64,000 bases of DNA. Source: G963677085 sp963677085. Lineage in GTDB: Bacteria > Planctomycetota > Planctomycetia > Pirellulales > Thermoguttaceae. A program made the position numbers and the translations under genes. Of this stretch, positions 61,686 through 64,000 are shown one piece after another. The notes below the pieces were generated by a model. It was given only the letters and a program-made list of their open reading frames with translations. It was not told the origin of the DNA and ran no database searches. Every line of letters starts with the position of its first letter. Position 1 is the stretch's first letter. Where the stretch lies: assembly GCA_963677085.2 (NCBI GenBank), contig CAXXFH010000004.1:3100001-3164000 (forward strand). Direction: 5' to 3'.

Positions 61686-62615
61686 ATGCGACCCAAAGGT
61701 TTTACCCTAGTCGAGCTGTTGGTCGTGATCGCGATCATCGGTATCCTCATCGCGCTGTTGCTGCCGGCCGTGCAGTCGGCTCGCGAGGCGGCTCGCCGGA
61801 CCCAGTGTGCCAACAATCTCAAACAGATCGGCCTGGCGGTACTTAACTACGACACGACCAACGGCACCTTTCCGCCGGGCGGGATCACCGAGGGGCCTTG
61901 TTGCAGCACGCAAAGCCTGACGAATTGGGCCATTTCGATCTTGCCCTACCTGGAGCAGCAGGCGCTGTACGACCAGTACGACATGGACGAGTACAACGAA
62001 GCGCCCGCGAATCAGGCGGTGTGCCAGGCGTCGGCCGCGTTTTACGTCTGCCCAAGCGATGTCGACACCCAGGACATCGCAACGCCGGCAAGCGGACCGG
62101 CAGGCAGTCAAGGAGCGAAATATCGCCGCGGCTCCTATCGAGGAAATACGGGACGCCACAAGGGAGGCACTTGGTGGGGGAACTCGCCGGGCAGTGGAAG
62201 CTTCACCCTCACGCCTGGCTGGCGCGGCCCCCTGCTGACGATTGGCCACGGCCACGGCTACGGCACCGTGCGACAAGCAGAAATCCGCGACGGGACGTCG
62301 AACACGCTGCTGGTGGGCGAATATGCGTCGATTACGGCGCCAACGCGCCGCACGTTTTGGGCGGCCACGTACTCGTGTTTCAATAAATCGTCGGTAACGC
62401 CGGAAAGCCGCATCCTGTTGCCCGACTTCGACCGTTGTGCGGCGGCCGGCAGCAGCGACTTCGCGTGCAAGATCGCCTGGGGGAGCCTCCATCCGGGTGG
62501 GTGCCAGTTCGTCATGTGCGACGGCTCGGTGCGATTTGTTCAGACCACGATCGACATGAACCTTTTCACCGGCTTGGGAACGATCGCCAACGGAGAACTC
62601 GCGTCGTTGCCGTAG
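61686..62615 (+). CDS. DUF1559 prepilin-like protein, cassette 3
   Basis: A 309-residue DUF1559 protein. The N-terminus MRPKGFTLVELLVVIAII is a typical prepilin-like signal, cleaved after Gly. The body has PAVQSAREAARRTQC, NNLKQIGLAVLNYDTT, ISILPYLEQQALYDQY, and the C-terminal H-X9-DG box reads HPGGCQFVMCDG. It is separated from the PEP-CTERM gene by a 164-bp gap that contains a dispersed element, and is followed by a lipoprotein gene. Confidence 0.9.
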   Translation: MRPKGFTLVELLVVIAIIGILIALLLPAVQSAREAARRTQCANNLKQIGLAVLNYDTTNGTFPPGGITEGPCCSTQSLTNWAISILPYLEQQALYDQYDMDEYNEAPANQAVCQASAAFYVCPSDVDTQDIATPASGPAGSQGAKYRRGSYRGNTGRHKGGTWWGNSPGSGSFTLTPGWRGPLLTIGHGHGYGTVRQAEIRDGTSNTLLVGEYASITAPTRRTFWAATYSCFNKSSVTPESRILLPDFDRCAAAGSSDFACKIAWGSLHPGGCQFVMCDGSVRFVQTTIDMNLFTGLGTIANGELASLP

Positions 62616-62643
62616 TGCGGCAAAACACCAGCTTGGGATTGAC

Positions 62644-62707
62644 GGGTGCCAGTGACGGCTTGTCCGCCGCTGCTGGAGCAAGGGCAGACAAGCTGCCCAT
62701 GGTACCC
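62644..62707. repeat. GGGTGCCA...TGGTACCC dispersed element, copy 3
   Basis: A 64-bp element homologous, in reverse orientation, to 1814-1878 and related to 61563-61624. It lies just upstream of the lipoprotein gene. Confidence 0.65.
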
Positions 62708-62740
62708 GACTGACTCGTTTTTCGTTCACCAGAGAGAGCC

Positions 62741-63163
62741 ATGCACCGTCTCGCCGCAATCATCTTGTTCGCCGTCGTCTGCGGCTGTTCGCAAACCCCT
62801 TATGATGTGGCCGAAGTCTCCGGGCGGGTGACGCTCGACGGTCAACCGCTCGGCGATGCCGTCGTCATGTTCCAGCCGACGACGAGTCGTGCAGGGCAAA
62901 CGGCGCTCGGGCCGGGCTCTCACGGGACGACCGATGCCGAGGGCCGCTACGCCCTGCGACTGATCGACCCCGACCGCGAAGGTGCCGTCGTGGCAACGCA
63001 TCGCGTGACCATCACCACCGCCCGGGAGGTGAATCCCGACAGCGAGTCGGGCGAGATGACTCCAGAGAAGGTACCTGCCCGATACCGCGACGGATCGCTG
63101 ACGTTCGACGTTCCGGCCGAAGGGACTTTTCGGGCCGATTTCGAATTGACCAGCAACCGTTGA
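62741..63163 (+). CDS. Small lipoprotein with transthyretin-like/carboxypeptidase-regulatory-like fold
   Basis: A 140-residue protein with a lipoprotein signal peptide (~1-15; lipobox VVCGC). The mature part (EVSGRVTLDGQPLGDAVVMFQP, TDAEGRYALRL, PARYRDGSLTFDVP) matches the small beta-sandwich typical of planctomycete transthyretin-like/carboxypeptidase-regulatory-like lipoproteins, which often follow DUF1559 genes. It is probably anchored in the envelope. Function is unknown; binding or structural support of the DUF1559 assembly is possible (inference). It has GAGAGAG just upstream of the ATG. Confidence 0.83.
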   Translation: MHRLAAIILFAVVCGCSQTPYDVAEVSGRVTLDGQPLGDAVVMFQPTTSRAGQTALGPGSHGTTDAEGRYALRLIDPDREGAVVATHRVTITTAREVNPDSESGEMTPEKVPARYRDGSLTFDVPAEGTFRADFELTSNR

Positions 63164-63206
63164 TCGAATGCTCGATTGGCAACCACAAAATAGAGGAGAG
63201 AGTCCG

Positions 63207-64000
63207 ATGTCGTGTTCGCTTCGTGGATGGGTAGGACGACGATTTCTTGCGACGATGATCTTGTTGGCATGTCCCGCCTTGGCCGCGGCGTACGACGATG
63301 ACTATGCCGGCGCCCCGCGCGTCTTGATGTTGGGCGATTCGATTACCATGACCACCGGCGCCGTCGGCTGGCAGGTGCAAGAGGCCTTCGCCGGGTTGGC
63401 CAACGTTCACGTCATTCCCGAAAATTTTCAGGACACCGACTACGCACTCAGCGAAGTCTCGACCGGCGTGTCGCATCTCGAATCGTGGATCGGAGGTGAA
63501 ACTTGGGATGTGATCGATTTCAACACCGGCCTGCACGACATGAAAGTCGGCCAGGTGCAACACGATGTTCCGTCGAGCTACGCGACCAAGTTGGGCCAAG
63601 TCATCGACGAGCTTCAAACGAACGCCCCCACGGCAACGCTCATCTGGCGTGAGACGACCTTTGTGCCAAACCCCGAATCGCTCGGGCGGCACAAAGCGGT
63701 CGACGGCACAACCGCCCTGGACAACACCCATCGCTACTACAACACGGCCGCCGCGACCGTGGTCGCCGCCAAGGGCATCACGGTGGCCGACGCCATCGGG
63801 TCGCTTTCCGAAACGGTTCACGCCACCAACGGCGCGGGCAGCAACAACGTGCATTACACAACGGCCGGTTATCGCCAACTGGCACAGCCCGCGATCGAAA
63901 ACATCTACGAACAGCTCGACATCGCGCCCGGGCTGTGTGTCGACTTCGGCCACGCCGGTGCCAGTAGCGATCTCGTCCAGCAGGGCTACTACGATTTCGA
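63207..64000 (+). CDS. SGNH/GDSL-type hydrolase, partial at the window end
   Basis: The first 264 codons of an exported SGNH-family protein. Signal peptide ~1-28 (LATMILLACPALAAA). Block I reads VLMLGDSIT (nucleophile Ser), block III-like DFNTGLHDM and block V-like NNVHYTTAGY with the catalytic His, although the usual Asp-x-x-His is Asn-x-x-His here. After ~245 residues a new stretch begins LCVDFGHAGASSDLVQQGYYDF, similar in form to the opening of the cassette 3 PEP-CTERM protein, so a second domain and perhaps a PEP-CTERM tail lie beyond the window. AGAGGAG precedes the ATG. Likely last-cargo gene of cassette 3. Confidence 0.8.
   Translation, partial: MSCSLRGWVGRRFLATMILLACPALAAAYDDDYAGAPRVLMLGDSITMTTGAVGWQVQEAFAGLANVHVIPENFQDTDYALSEVSTGVSHLESWIGGETWDVIDFNTGLHDMKVGQVQHDVPSSYATKLGQVIDELQTNAPTATLIWRETTFVPNPESLGRHKAVDGTTALDNTHRYYNTAAATVVAAKGITVADAIGSLSETVHATNGAGSNNVHYTTAGYRQLAQPAIENIYEQLDIAPGLCVDFGHAGASSDLVQQGYYDF

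Noticed and set aside
61707..62759. 350-codon minus-strand open frame
   Set aside because: It is antisense to the DUF1559 gene of cassette 3 and spans a dispersed repeat.
63012..63953. 313-codon minus-strand open frame at the window end
   Set aside because: It is antisense to the SGNH-hydrolase gene, which has a signal peptide and catalytic motifs.

Overview
The window comes from a planctomycete, probably of the Pirellulales/Planctomycetia type. The evidence is five DUF1559 proteins (prepilin-like N-terminus plus a C-terminal H-X9-DG box, a family hugely expanded in Planctomycetes; one copy is frameshifted), five proteins with PEP-CTERM sorting tails, three ECF sigma factors each translationally coupled to a membrane FecR-domain protein, a TIGR03009-type LolA-like protein, two BNR/sialidase-like secreted proteins, and GC-rich DNA with many dispersed intergenic palindromes. 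No rRNA, tRNA or CRISPR was recognised.

Layout. 1-9.5 kb: the end of a large surface protein with SdrD-like and FG-GAP-like repeats, a DUF4186 protein, a YkgJ-type Cys-cluster protein, an HMGL-like aldolase, a TPR plus degenerate-GGDEF pair, and a thioredoxin-trypsin fusion. 10.3-17.7 kb: ECF cassette 1 (sigma, FecR protein, two PEP-CTERM proteins, DUF1559, double alpha/beta hydrolase). 18-20 kb: ROK kinase and a secreted hydrolase. 20.2-25.7 kb: a photolyase/VOC/SDR-DUF2867 operon divergent from an SRPBCC-epimerase fusion. 26-33 kb: acetolactate synthase, a REP-associated transposase with matching REP hairpins at both ends, and a complete sulfate ABC importer (binding protein, CysT, CysW, CysA). 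33-42.3 kb: a small unknown protein, a HEAT-repeat protein, branched-chain aminotransferase, LolD- and LolC/E-like ABC proteins with long disordered additions, lysyl-tRNA synthetase and a LolA-like protein. 42.6-46.4 kb: glycosyltransferase overlapping a 2-hydroxyacid dehydrogenase, then two divergent GntR/FCD regulators.

46.4-64 kb is an accessory region. It holds a PEP-CTERM/sialidase/DUF1559 set whose DUF1559 gene is frameshifted, an FAD oxidoreductase and a second sialidase-like gene, an IS5-type element, and two ECF cassettes placed head to head (cassette 2 on minus, 57.9 to 53.7 kb; cassette 3 on plus, 58.1 kb to the window end). The three cassettes share one order: ECF sigma, one-pass FecR protein with an extracytoplasmic ligand-type domain, PEP-CTERM protein, DUF1559 pseudopilin, then hydrolase or lipoprotein cargo. 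In cassettes 1 and 2 the extracytoplasmic domain of the FecR protein resembles the fold of the adjacent exported PEP-CTERM protein. This suggests (inference) that the sensor and the surface protein recognise the same ligand or each other. The recurring cassette is the most interesting system here.

Several families of dispersed palindromic elements lie between genes. One supplies the last codons and stop of the photolyase gene.
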